Under the pieces are notes generated by a model, which was not told the origin of the DNA, searched no databases, and saw only the letters and a program-made list of their open reading frames with translations. A stretch of DNA of 64,000 nucleotides from NCBI GenBank assembly GCA_021399435.1, contig JAJTUP010000008.1:1240001-1304000 (forward strand). The letters are read 5' to 3'. Shown piece after piece: positions 24,404 through 34,787 of the stretch. A program made the translations under genes and the position numbers. Numbering within the stretch: position 1 is the stretch's first letter; the number at the start of each line of letters is the position of its first letter. The DNA is from Diaporthe sp. PMI_573 (Eukaryota; Ascomycota; Sordariomycetes; Diaporthales; Diaporthaceae).

Positions 24404-25571
24404 GTACCACGTAAGGCTGGAAAGAGGGAAAGCCTGGACGCCTCAAGGTATGCTCGGACGGTCGAAAAGGCTGCGGGAAATTTGCGAGCTATGGGAATAT
24501 GACAATTCACTCGAAGGTCTGGAGCACTGTTGTGTAAATGCACCCTACACCCATTCACTGCATTTTCTGGGCGTGACTTGAATCTAAAATGTCATTTGGC
24601 AACCGTGTCTGCCACAACAACCGTAATTCGAATCAGGCTCTCTTCGATCCTCTAACAGACTGCTTTCCTCAATCATCTCGTCCCCGCCAGATATTCTATC
24701 TTTCAGCGATGATGGCAACCCCAGTGTGCTGGTCGAAATCCCATTCTTTTCCAGGTACTAAACCACGCAAGCTCGAAACACCTAGCTGCTAATGTTAAAG
24801 AATCTGAGAAGATCCAAAGAAGTTGGACCATTCCGAGTTCTCAAATGTGGCTGGAAACGCTTCGCAGTCTTACCATTCCCCAGTTAAGGTTATTTGATCT
24901 TCTCCTATTGTCTCCGTCACTTAACTAAAAGGCCCAAACTAGTTCATACACTCTGTCAGCTTACATGTGTAGAAGGTTTGGGGGATTTCGAGAAAATATA
25001 GAATTTGCGAGCGCCATTATTTAACCTGACGTGCTTGTCTCATGATGGATGGAGGTATATGCAAAGGTTTGTCGACATGAGACAGAGTCCACATCTCCTT
25101 TTGCTCAGTTACAGTCTGAGCCTCGGGCCGTGAGACTCAGGCACTGTCAACATGTTGTGGAAATAGCAGGATCATTCAATGTGGCAATATCACAATGAAT
25201 CCTATCATTTCAGTGTCCTCTCATATTCCAGGTTTAATATGTCAGTCTGTTGGGGATGTGGGTGCTGGTCCAGACAAAGAAGCATTGTGTTCAAACCCTG
25301 CGGGATGTCTCCGAAGCCAGACTCGCCCCTTTTGGAAGCATGTCGACAAAGAATTTGCTCATCAACGGTGTTCCGGTATGGGCGCAGCTGACCATGGCCC
25401 CAACAACTGGGCAGGAATAATATATACCGGAAGAGATAGCCTGAAAGTCGGCGTGAGGCCTTCAATGTAATATGAATACTGCCTGATTTGAGGAGTCAAT
25501 GAATTGGATTCTAGTGTTCCTCAAAGTTGCTCCACGAAGTACCACGAGAACCTTACCCTCAATTACTCTAC
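24404..25571. other. Divergent intergenic region
   Basis: Lies between the minus-strand MIF4G-like gene and the plus-strand orphan gene, so it should hold both promoters. No gene or repeat recognised. Confidence 0.45.
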
Positions 25572-26120
25572 ATGAAGATGCCGGAAACTCAGGAAACCAA
25601 CAGTCTTTGGGCAGATCCTACTATCAAGTTTGCCAATTTGCCATGGGGCTGCCGCATGCTCATCGACCCAGACACACAGTGGCCACTTCGCGCCGAGATC
25701 ATTCATGCTTCCGGCAATCAGGACGATGCAGAGAGCTGCAAATTCAGGTGCCAATGCAGGAAAAATCCATTGACAGACAAGGAGCTCGTGGTCAAGTACA
25801 TGCATAAGACAGCATACTTCGACTACTATCAAAAGGACCCTGAGACATTCAATGCATGGGCAGTCAACGAGCTTCTAGAAAATGAGGCCAATCATCTCGG
25901 ACTTGATCCTGGCAACATCTGGGAGACGTACCCTGACTGCATCCCCCGAACCAAGGATCTCGACATACGGACATGTCCTGCAGGTGTCCCATTCCATAAT
26001 GAGAGGCACGTGGGCGATGGAACTGTGATCATTTTCGAGGGGAAAGCTTTGGGCCCTGGAGGACGTACTTTGGCAGAGCTTTTGGCCGAGGAAGACGCAT
26101 ATGAAGGGAGTAAGACCTGA
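25572..26120 (+). CDS. Hypothetical protein of unknown family
   Basis: Single exon, 182 aa, ATG at 25572 (MKMPETQETNSLWADP) with an alternative ATG two codons on. The protein is soluble-looking, with no signal peptide or membrane helix. Visible features are a C-x-C pair (CKFRCQCRKNP), an aromatic stretch (HKTAYFDYYQKDPETF), an acidic helix (VNELLENEANHLGLD), a DCIPRTKDLDIRTCPAG segment, and a Gly-rich loop (GKALGPGGRTLAELLAEED). I recognise no domain. It converges with the flavin monooxygenase gene, 334 bp away. Confidence 0.6.
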   Translation: MKMPETQETNSLWADPTIKFANLPWGCRMLIDPDTQWPLRAEIIHASGNQDDAESCKFRCQCRKNPLTDKELVVKYMHKTAYFDYYQKDPETFNAWAVNELLENEANHLGLDPGNIWETYPDCIPRTKDLDIRTCPAGVPFHNERHVGDGTVIIFEGKALGPGGRTLAELLAEEDAYEGSKT

Positions 26121-26454
26121 TTCTTGTCTCTTGGCGATGTATTTATGGGAATTGAAGGCCACGAAGTGAACCAGGCAGGTCTATCCAGGGAGGTAACAGC
26201 ACGAGCAGGGATTGGCGCTGATTTTGGAAGAAATGTTGTGTTGTTTATGAAACAAAAGGCAGATCAGGTCATTTACGAAGGTTGTTTGGCGAGAACAGAG
26301 GAAGCACTGCCTTCCAAGGTTCACAGGTCTGGAATATTAATTAAGATTTCAATACTCAAAGTAAAAAAGCATCTACATCAGATCCAGGGTCAAAGATTGC
26401 CATGGACTCCCAATTGTGACGAGCAAAATCAACACAGGAACAATTCAAAAGCGC
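26121..26454. other. Convergent intergenic region
   Basis: 3' sides of the orphan gene and the flavin monooxygenase gene. Nothing else seen. Confidence 0.5.
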
Positions 26455-28200
26455 TCACACGGTCTTCTTGTCTCTCACGAGTTTCATCTTCTCAGACCTA
26501 GCCTGTACCTGCGCCCGTGCTGCTTCATTATCAAGAGGAATCTGCTCTCTAGCCTTCGGCCAAGCCCTTCTTTTCCCGGTCTCAAAAAGTCGCCAGATAG
26601 TTGGGGTGAAGAGACCATTAGCACATAGATTGTACAACTTCCGGTCGTTCCACCAGAATGACCAAGCCTTGCGGCTGAACCAACCAAAATGGGCCCACAC
26701 GTCTGTGCCGGCAGCATCGTCCATCCATCGGAGGTGGTCTGTGAGGGGTTGGGTGAGCGTGTAGAACGTGGCCTCGCTTTTCTGCTTGTTGAGCTTGTTT
26801 TGGCGCCACTCCATGAAGCCACGATACCATGTTTGCATTTCACTCAGGGGAGGCAAATTAGATTTTCCACTCCATATCTGTGAGACCGCCATGATGATGA
26901 GCTCATGCTGGATGAAACCGGGAAAATGAATAGCAGCGTGGCCGAGGAAGGCAAGCGAGTCCCGGACCTTCGAGTCTTCGTGGAGCGGGAACGTGCCACG
27001 GTATAAGTGAGGTGGTGTGCCCGGTGTAGTGTGGGGATTGTATTTCTCTTCGACGAAAGGCGCTGAGAGGTCATAGCCCGTGGTGTAGATGATAGCATCG
27101 ATATCATCCAAGATCCGTCCATCCTGTAACTCAATCGTCTTCGGGCCGGTGATCTTGGCCACAGCAGCCACCGGCTCACAAAAGCCCGACTCTAGAAGAG
27201 GGTAGATCTCGTCCGCAACCAAAGGCGTTGTGGTAGCGATGGATGGAGCTGGGAAGAAATTCCATGATCTCGGCACGTTGGGAAATGCTGCTTTGGATGC
27301 GGCCTCCATGGCCTTGTCCAGCAACCAATTCAGTAGATTCGGAAACCACGTCGTCGCAAATAAAGTAAATCTCGTGATATTGAGAGTCAAGGCTGCATCG
27401 AACACAGCGCCTTTGGTGTCATAACGTGGGAGCTATGCTTCATCAGCGAATAAATTCATCTCAAACACCACGCGGCAGTTGTCAAGTTACGTACCAGCAC
27501 GACACCATTCCTATGGCTCGCATACAACTGCGAAGCATGCCCAGACAGGTTGATAGCTACGTCTTGTGCGGAAGCATGAAGGCCAATCAGCAAGACTCGC
27601 TGGCCCTTGAAAGTTTCGGGACGATGAAAGTTGATCGCATGCAGGGTCCTTCCCGAGAATTGCTCGATCCCGGGCAACTTGGGACATTTCGGCGCAGTGA
27701 AGGACCCATTTGCGACGGCGACCTTCTCAAAATACTCGCGACGAGACCCGTCTTGGGTCATAACCTCAACTACCCATGCGTCACGCTCGCGAGTAACTTG
27801 GGTCACACGTGTGTTGAGTTGGATGTGCGGGCCCAGCTGGAAATGGTTTGCGTAGCCCTGGAGGTACTCCCACATCTGTCGCCATGTAGGGAAGTCATCC
27901 GCATCGCCAGGGAATGGGTAGTCCGACATAGCACTCCTGTACTTGCTGCTGTTGAATATTGTGGTTGAGGCCACAGAGAGAGATTCATCCTCAGAGTAGT
28001 TCCACAACCTGGAGGCCCAGCGATCAGTATTCATCTAGATCGGGTATCACGAAGGGTATATGAAAGGCATGCGGCTATAATTACCCTCCTATCCATGATC
28101 TCGCCTCAAAACACGTCACATCTAGTCCAGCTTCCTTCATGTTCTTCACAGCCATGAGCCCAAGAGGACCTGCCCCTATCACAGCAACACGAGGAGCCAT
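26455..28200 (-). CDS. Flavin-containing monooxygenase
   Basis: Three exons (28200-28085, 28008-27495, 27432-26455) give 535 aa. The N-terminal FAD-binding Rossmann motif is VAVIGAGPLGLMAVKNMKEAG, joined across intron 1 to GGLWNYSEDESLSV. The FMO fingerprint FSGRTLHAINFHRP is present. The NADPH-binding Rossmann motif follows as VLLIGLHASAQDVA, where the usual GxGxSG is altered to GLHASA, a variant I recall from some fungal members. IIYTTGYDLSAPF matches the ATG-type motif of this superfamily. The long C-terminal part has aromatic-rich helices (WAHFGWFSRKAWSFWW). FMOs and N-hydroxylating or Baeyer-Villiger relatives oxygenate N, S or carbonyl groups; the substrate is unknown. No cluster partners are adjacent. 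Confidence 0.88.
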
Positions 28201-29987
28201 ATTGTGGGATGCCTGTGCGCGGTAACCCTAGATTCGGAGTAACAGGCCCCACGAGCAGAATCTCAACAGTTTACAATGTCGACGTCATGGAGAAAAGTTT
28301 AGCGGCAAACGGGCTGCTTCTTCAAGAAGAGATGGTTTCTGGCCGGAAAACATGCAAAGGCTGGGCTGACTGAGGAGGCATCCATAAATCCCGTGCATGC
28401 CGGCTGATGTGTCCAGTGCCAGGGGTCCGCAGGAAGCGAACGTTATGTATCGAAGCTCCTGTTGGGACTGGGATCAGTTGCTGGAGGAAGGTGGGCTAGC
28501 AGCACAGAAAGCGAGCACTACCAACGGATGTTAGGCGCCAACCGTCCGTTCGAATCGTACCAGCCAGCTTTATGCAGAGGATGATGATCCTGGCCCAGTC
28601 AGCCCTTTATTCCTTGCGCTGGCGCCGCTCTAATGCCTAAGTGAACCGTGTGTTCTAATGAAGAATGGAATCACGTGGCGCAGGAATCTTAGCACCTTAG
28701 CTGCATCCCTAGCTCGGCATAGCAACCCCAACTTGAGGAACATTGCAATCATAGCACGGCATTGGGAGGGGAGATTAGCTCGCATCCCGTGGACCATGTT
28801 TACAGTGACGCCACGTCTATCTGAAAGCTTCAAACCTTTATGACCAGGCAGCTGCGGATGGTTGCGATATGTGCATGGAACCGTGAGTACTAGCTAGGTA
28901 CAGATGCCGCAGTGTGCCACGTCGTACACCGGATGTTAGTCGCGCAGGCCAACATCAGATATGTTGTCTGAAACTACCTGTAGAAGTGTCCCCATCAGAG
29001 TCAGAAAGCATTGGTTTCACTTGAGGTTACTTGTGATACAGCGCAACAGGAAACCCAGGGTGGGCCCGCTGATTCTGGGTGAAGACAGACAGGTTATTGC
29101 AGCAGAGTGCGATCAACTGTGGTTCGGAAGCGTACAGAGTACGTTTTGGCCGGCCAGGGTCATTTTGGTGCGACAGTGAATACCTTCACTGTCAGCTTCG
29201 ACTCCTTTTCCACCATCTCGCCCGAAGTGTCGGCGAGCAGAAAGGACAACCTCGCTTCTGTCAAACCTGTTCCCCGTTCTTGCGTGGCATGCTTGTGTTA
29301 GCAGATACTTATTCGCGAGAAAGATTGTAACGGTTCTGAACCTTCCTGAGTGATACGTATTGACTCAAACTCAAGTGTGATTTCTGTGAGCGATGCACCC
29401 ATGCCAACCAACGAGTTTCACTCACACTTGCACTGCCGCTTTTTTTGCACGGTTTGCGACAGGCTTCAGACCGAACATTTAGTCGTACAAAGATAAGCCT
29501 CAGCGGTAACTAGACGAGGCGCTGGGTATTTCACCATAGGACAAGGACTCTGGCGGTACAACTTGATTGCAGACCGGCCGATGCGATGGCAAATTATTGA
29601 CAGAACGGTATGAAATGCTATAGTATGTATACCGTCAGATCTGCGAGGACAACAGAGTCCTACATCGACTAGTTATCCAGACACCCGGTGGTATTCCGAG
29701 CTGGCCTCGACGATTCCAGGAGTTCTATATTACTCTCTCCTGCTTGGCGGTGCAAGATTGAGCTGGATGCAACTTCCAAAAAAAAGAACAAATTATATTC
29801 GTCGAACCTCCGCGTACCAAGAACCTTGGACGAGTGTCCTTGAACTGGGATCAATCCCATTCGCGCGAATGTTCCACTTCCCAGAATCAGAGCAACAAGA
29901 AGGTTTATCTTAGAACCTTGCCAATTCATCCCTTAAACCACCATATTGGCCATGTGATAATTGTTGCTCTGCCATTGTCGGGTGCCG
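28201..29987. other. Intergenic region (1.8 kb)
   Basis: Promoter region of the flavin monooxygenase gene and 3' flank of the small secreted protein gene. No supported gene; short open frames only. Confidence 0.45.
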
Positions 29988-30410
29988 CTAACATTTGCCG
30001 TCTTGCAGGTCCAATGGCCCGAACCTGTTGTGCGTTGCCTCCCAGAATGCAGAAGCGACCCTGCCTGCATCGCAGGCATGATTGGTGTCAATTTCCCATT
30101 CGAGGCCTTCCTTGTAGTAGAAATGTCTTCCGCAGTTTGTTTTATAGACTGCGCAGTGAGGCTGATATCGCTTCAGACTCTTCGGGAGTGCATGACAGAC
30201 TGCGTCAACATCGTCAACCTTGGGCATGGTGATGGACCACGTCTGGTGCCAAATGTTCGAAGTGACATTGCACGTATTCTTTTCACCACTTGATTCCTCG
30301 GGCATGTTTTCACCGCTTGATTCCTTGGGAAGGGGACCTGCAGGGGCCAGGATGAGGGCAAGGTTGAGAAAGGATATGGCGAGGCTGAGAGAGGATATCC
30401 TGATTCTCAT
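29988..30410 (-). CDS. Small secreted cysteine-containing protein (effector-like)
   Basis: Single exon, 140 aa from the ATG at 30410. In-frame ATGs also occur at 30437 and 30461, but MRIRISSLSLAISFLNL followed by ALILAPAG makes the best signal peptide. The mature part has six cysteines (TCNVTS, AVCHALP, PHCAVY, TNCGRHF, HACDAG and the C-terminal C), enough for three disulfides. It ends with SAFWEATHNRFGPLDLQDGKC-like spacing. I associate the pattern C-x-GRVxSAxWEATxNxFGP with small secreted proteins of plant-associated ascomycetes, without a known function. Between signal and core lies an imperfect repeat (KESSGEN, then EESSGEK) encoded by an imperfect direct repeat of about 23 bp around 30281-30330. 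Secretion is a sound inference; effector role is only a guess. Confidence 0.6.
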   Translation of the reverse strand: MRIRISSLSLAISFLNLALILAPAGPLPKESSGENMPEESSGEKNTCNVTSNIWHQTWSITMPKVDDVDAVCHALPKSLKRYQPHCAVYKTNCGRHFYYKEGLEWEIDTNHACDAGRVASAFWEATHNRFGPLDLQDGKC

Positions 30411-31709
30411 TCTTGCGAAATTCCTGAGGGGTAACATGTAGGCGTAGATAGACAGGCTCATTGAGCATGTATAAATGGGGAATGATCTCGAGATTGGACT
30501 GATTTTCAAGGGAGTGGAAGTGAAACAGACAGGCGTCAGAGTGCATACATAGGTGACCTTTTATTTATCTACACGCGAGTCTAGGCTACAAGAAGCTCCC
30601 TGTGTTACAGTCTGATCGATCCGAAGTCCGCTGCGTCTAAGTGGTTGCTCCGTGATGCACCATGCATTTGACAAAAAGCTATACGAGCAGCCCAAAATCA
30701 ATTAAACTGTCCGCCGGGGGGAGCGAGGAGAAGAAGCAACCCCCGGTCTTGGTTAGTTCTACCTGGCTCTTAACTTTGTACTCCGCCTAGGCACTCAACA
30801 TATGCATACGAGAGCACTAATGAGTACTAGCATCCTTAGATCCCTCAAGGCCACCACCATGGACATACTGATTCGCTGCACACGCTTCAGCCTTGCGGTA
30901 GGTACAAAAAATAGCAGAAAACCGAAATCGAAAAATATCGGTGGAATAGGCGGACCTTGGGGCTGGATAGTCTACTGTACATAACCTTGAATGTTGACCA
31001 GGGTCTTCAAGAAAGTCGATTATGGGGAACCAGCATGGATACATAGTATTGTATTTAGAACCGTCAGAAGCTTTCTCCTTGAAATTTCATCCAAGTCAAG
31101 TTTTGCTGCTCTCGCTCAACCTGGCCGAGCTCCGCTCTGCCGGATCAGAAGCCCTCTTATATTCGTCTTTGTACCCCTTTGCTTGAAAGGCTCAAAATTC
31201 TGCAACGTGTATAATATTCAGGGTTTCACCACATATTGCTGGTGGCATATCAATTTCACTACAGATTTCACCAAAGGAATGGGCGCTTCCAAGAGGGTGG
31301 GCCACGGGCACCTGGATATCTAGGTGCAAGACGAGCCCTGGCACAATTATTACCAATACTTGAATTTGTGGCCCGCGCCAGAACACAGTGAACGGATCCT
31401 ATTCATGGTCCCCTATATTTGTGCTATTTGAACCCTTTCCTGGAACATCCCTGCCACCACAAATGCCGGCGATGACGTCCTGATACTGTGGTAGACCACG
31501 TGCACAATTGCGGCTGATCCCTGACCAGGAGGAGACTACGGCTTACCTAGATGCATGTGGGCGCTGTAAATTTGGGCAGCATCCCATAGAGTAGAAAATG
31601 TGAGCTCTCGGATCTTGCTTAGCTCCCAGTCTATTTACATTCAACAACAGAGCTGCTCTCGATTCAAGCTGTGTCTTGTACGCTTGCTCTATCTCGGTAG
31701 CCACCTCGC
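30411..31709. other. Divergent intergenic region
   Basis: Between the small secreted protein gene (minus) and the HET gene (plus). No other gene supported; no repeat noticed. Confidence 0.45.
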
Positions 31710-33951
31710 ATGATGGCGTTGTGTGACCTGTGTCTGATGGTACCTTTTACCGCTTTGCCCCGGTTGACCGGAAAACGACGCGGGACGACGTTAGTCGCGG
31801 GTAATGCCGAAAGTCCCCAGATCATATTCCAGGCAGGCGATGAGATCGACAGTCCAGACGCAGACCTTCCAAACCAGATTGGCTTTCCATTTCATCAGAA
31901 TCTCGACGCCTTGGCATTGTCGGCACGGTCATGCCCTGTCTGCAACATAGCGCAAATCGGAGTGCAGGGTTGGATCGACCGCTGGGAAGATGCTGCGAAG
32001 AACAACAAAGGCTTCATCGAATTTAATCTGAAGAAGGATCCTATTCCCGCCGGCCAGCAGCTGCGGTTGACAGCCTGTGACGATGGAGAGCAAGGGTTTT
32101 GTCTTTGGGCGAAGAACCCAGCCACACCGAAATTCTTGAATCTGTTGGCAGTAGTGCGATTCTATGTTGAGCCCAGTCTGTCCAGACCTCCCCCTTCATG
32201 TCCATAATGTCATTGTTTCAGTTGACTGAAGTGACTGACCTTCTCCAGCAAACCCTTTGGCTGGACAATTCCCAGTGCGCCCACTGGAACTGGACTCAGC
32301 TTCGCATCCAAGCCTAGATTTCGTAGCCTCATGGTTGCAGAAATGCACGAGTGAGCATCCTAAAGAAAAAAGATGCTCTGAAGAGAGCACAGTCTTGCCA
32401 ACAAGAGTGCTTGATATCGGGTCTCATGGAGATATCATCAAGCTGGTCGATGGCAACCATCAGACAGGGAAATACGCTTCTCTTTCTTATTGCGTAAGCC
32501 ATCACTCCAACAAGTTGAAGCATATATGGAGACTAAGAGAGTATACAAACATGCAGTGGGGAAAATCGCCACCATACCTCACTTCTCGTGACAACAAGAA
32601 CGCCCGGCGTGCAGGGATCGACATCCGCGAAACGCCTCAGACTTTCATCGATGCGGTCACCATAGCTCGACGGCTGGGCCTCAGATACCTGTGGATCGAT
32701 AGTCTTTGCGTCTGCCAAGACGATGCAAATGACTGGGCTCGCGAGTCGTCCCGCATGGTCGACGTCTACTCGAATGCCCACATAGTTATTGCTGCCAACC
32801 GCTCTGCTGATTGCAATGGAGGCATCTTCCACAGCCGCGCGGCACGCCCGAGCACCGTTTTCAAGCTCCCCGGCGGAGAAGATGATGTGCATGTGATGTT
32901 ATTGTTTCCATCAGACCAGGATATGGCTTTCCAAACCGAGTTCCTGAACGAGCCACTCACCAAACGGGGGTGGGCGCTACAGGAACGCGTTCTTGGGAAG
33001 CGCGTTGTTCATTATAATGACAGACAGATCTACTTCGAGTGCGACCAGGGCATCTTTGCCGAGGATGGCTCACATCAGGAACAGCGGCACTGCAGGTTGA
33101 ACTACAGACTTTCCCCATCCCGCGAGTCCCCTACTTCCTCGGAGTCATTCCCCGACTACGAGGCGGACTTACGGCTCTGGTACGCACTGGTCTGGGCATA
33201 CGGAAGGCGCAGGCTGAGCAGGCCGACCGACAGAATGCCGGCGATCAGTGGTCTCGCCAGGCTGTTCCACAAGAGGTTCGGCGGACAGTACGTCGCCGGG
33301 CTTTGGAGCAAAGCCATGATAGAGGGCCTTGCGTGGCAGGGCTTGGGCGAGCGAGCGCCGGCATGCCGAGACCAGTACATTGGGCCAAGCTGGAGCTGGA
33401 CATGTTACGCTGGGATCGGAGCCATGGGTTTGAAGTCGGGGTGGGTTGATGTTGCTCAGATTCTGGATTGGCACGTTGATTTGAAGCACGAAGCCAACCC
33501 CTTTGGCGAGGTTGAAGATGCCTGGGTGCGGATCCGAGGACCGGCTATTCAGCTTAGGCACAGCACACTCGAGTCGAATGAGCATGAAGCCAGCCTTGGA
33601 CGAGCTGGCATTCGACCGCTGCCGAGAGTTTGTACATCTCACTCGAAATCTGAGAACGGGACGATTATGAAGACGGACCATGCAGATGTGACTCTCACCA
33701 GCGAGTGGAAGGACTGGCGAATCGAGGTGCTGATCCTGGGTGGTCACGAAGAGAAACGGAGCCAGGAGTCAAACTCAGAAGACGACGATGCTGGCCAGGC
33801 GATGAGGTCATTCTACGGGCTCGTCGTCAGAAGTACAGGAGACGAGAAGGCGGGGAAGATGCAGAGAATCGGATGGATGCTTCTAGATGGTGAAGAAGGG
33901 TCCAAGATCCGAGAAGATGAGAAAAACTGGAAGACTGTGACTTTGATCTGA
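31710..33951 (+). CDS. HET-domain protein (heterokaryon incompatibility)
   Basis: Two exons, 31710-32175 and 32249-33951, give 722 aa. The N-terminus has the zinc-ligand-like layout usual in this class (CDLCLMVPF and later SARSCPVCNIAQ). The HET domain follows across the intron: LPTRVLDIG, KYASLSYCV, RRLGLRYLWIDSLCVCQDD, NDWARESSRMVDVYSNAHIV, and IAANRSADCNGGIF, then RGWALQERVLGKRVVHY with the WALQE motif. The C-terminal part has PSWSWTCYAGIG, typical of these proteins. HET proteins act in allorecognition cell death or as immune-like sensors. The donor of the single intron (GTCTGT at 32176) is unusual, so the junction (EPTNPLAGQF) is my least certain point. Confidence 0.85.
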
Positions 33952-34787
33952 ATGAGGCGGTCATGCGTGGATATACATGTGGCAAGTGTGGGACTCGGCT
34001 GGGAAAGGGGAAAGGGGAAGAGGTCTACAGGCCATGATAGGGAGCAGTTGAGCATGGATTGATTCTATTCCAGAATAGTCGTCCTCGAATTCAATCTGAT
34101 ATTGTGCAACGAGCACCTGGTCCCCTTGTGTGACAGCAGCCAGAGGCTGAGCTGCGAGGTGTTGTGCATGCTGCGGCTGGCCTGGCCTGACCAGGGGCAT
34201 CTGCTGTACTCGCCAAGGTCTCGTGGTGCTCAGCTGAGTCAGCCGAAAAAGGGATCGGTTCCTCACTCCTCACTCATAGACTACTCAGGTCGTGTTAGAC
34301 TCGAGCGTCTTCCTTGTCAGTCGAGATGGCCGGTGCAGCAGGAAGAAGTTGAGGTTGTTTGGAGCAAGAAACGGGGGAATGCCATCATCTTTGGGATTGT
34401 TTCCGCCCCGCCCCCTGTTGAGCTCGCTCCTCGCACCCCCGAAAAAGGTGTAGCGCGGAGCAGCGCAAGCAGAGCCAGGCTGGAGCTCTTCTCCCGCTGT
34501 CTAGGCATACCCGCACGGGTAAGGGTACGTATTGCGGTACCAGGGTACTTGGCATTTGGCTGCCCAAGGTCCCCAGCTCACCTGGCCGGCATGGACGCAT
34601 TCCGTAACCAAAGCAAAGCCTCAACCCTGGACCTGCGACATCATTCTGTGCATCTCTCTGCCCGGCCCTCCTCGAATATCCACCATCGGCCAATCGCCCA
34701 GCTGTCCTCCGCCTGCCGAAGCACCCAGACACGCCTCCCACCGGCCCCAGAGCTCGACCGAGATTGCGAACTGATGGGCTCGCCACC
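33952..34787. other. sec3 upstream region
   Basis: Pyrimidine-rich leader sequence precedes the sec3 ATG. Overlapping open frames on both strands have no motifs. No separate gene supported. Confidence 0.45.
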
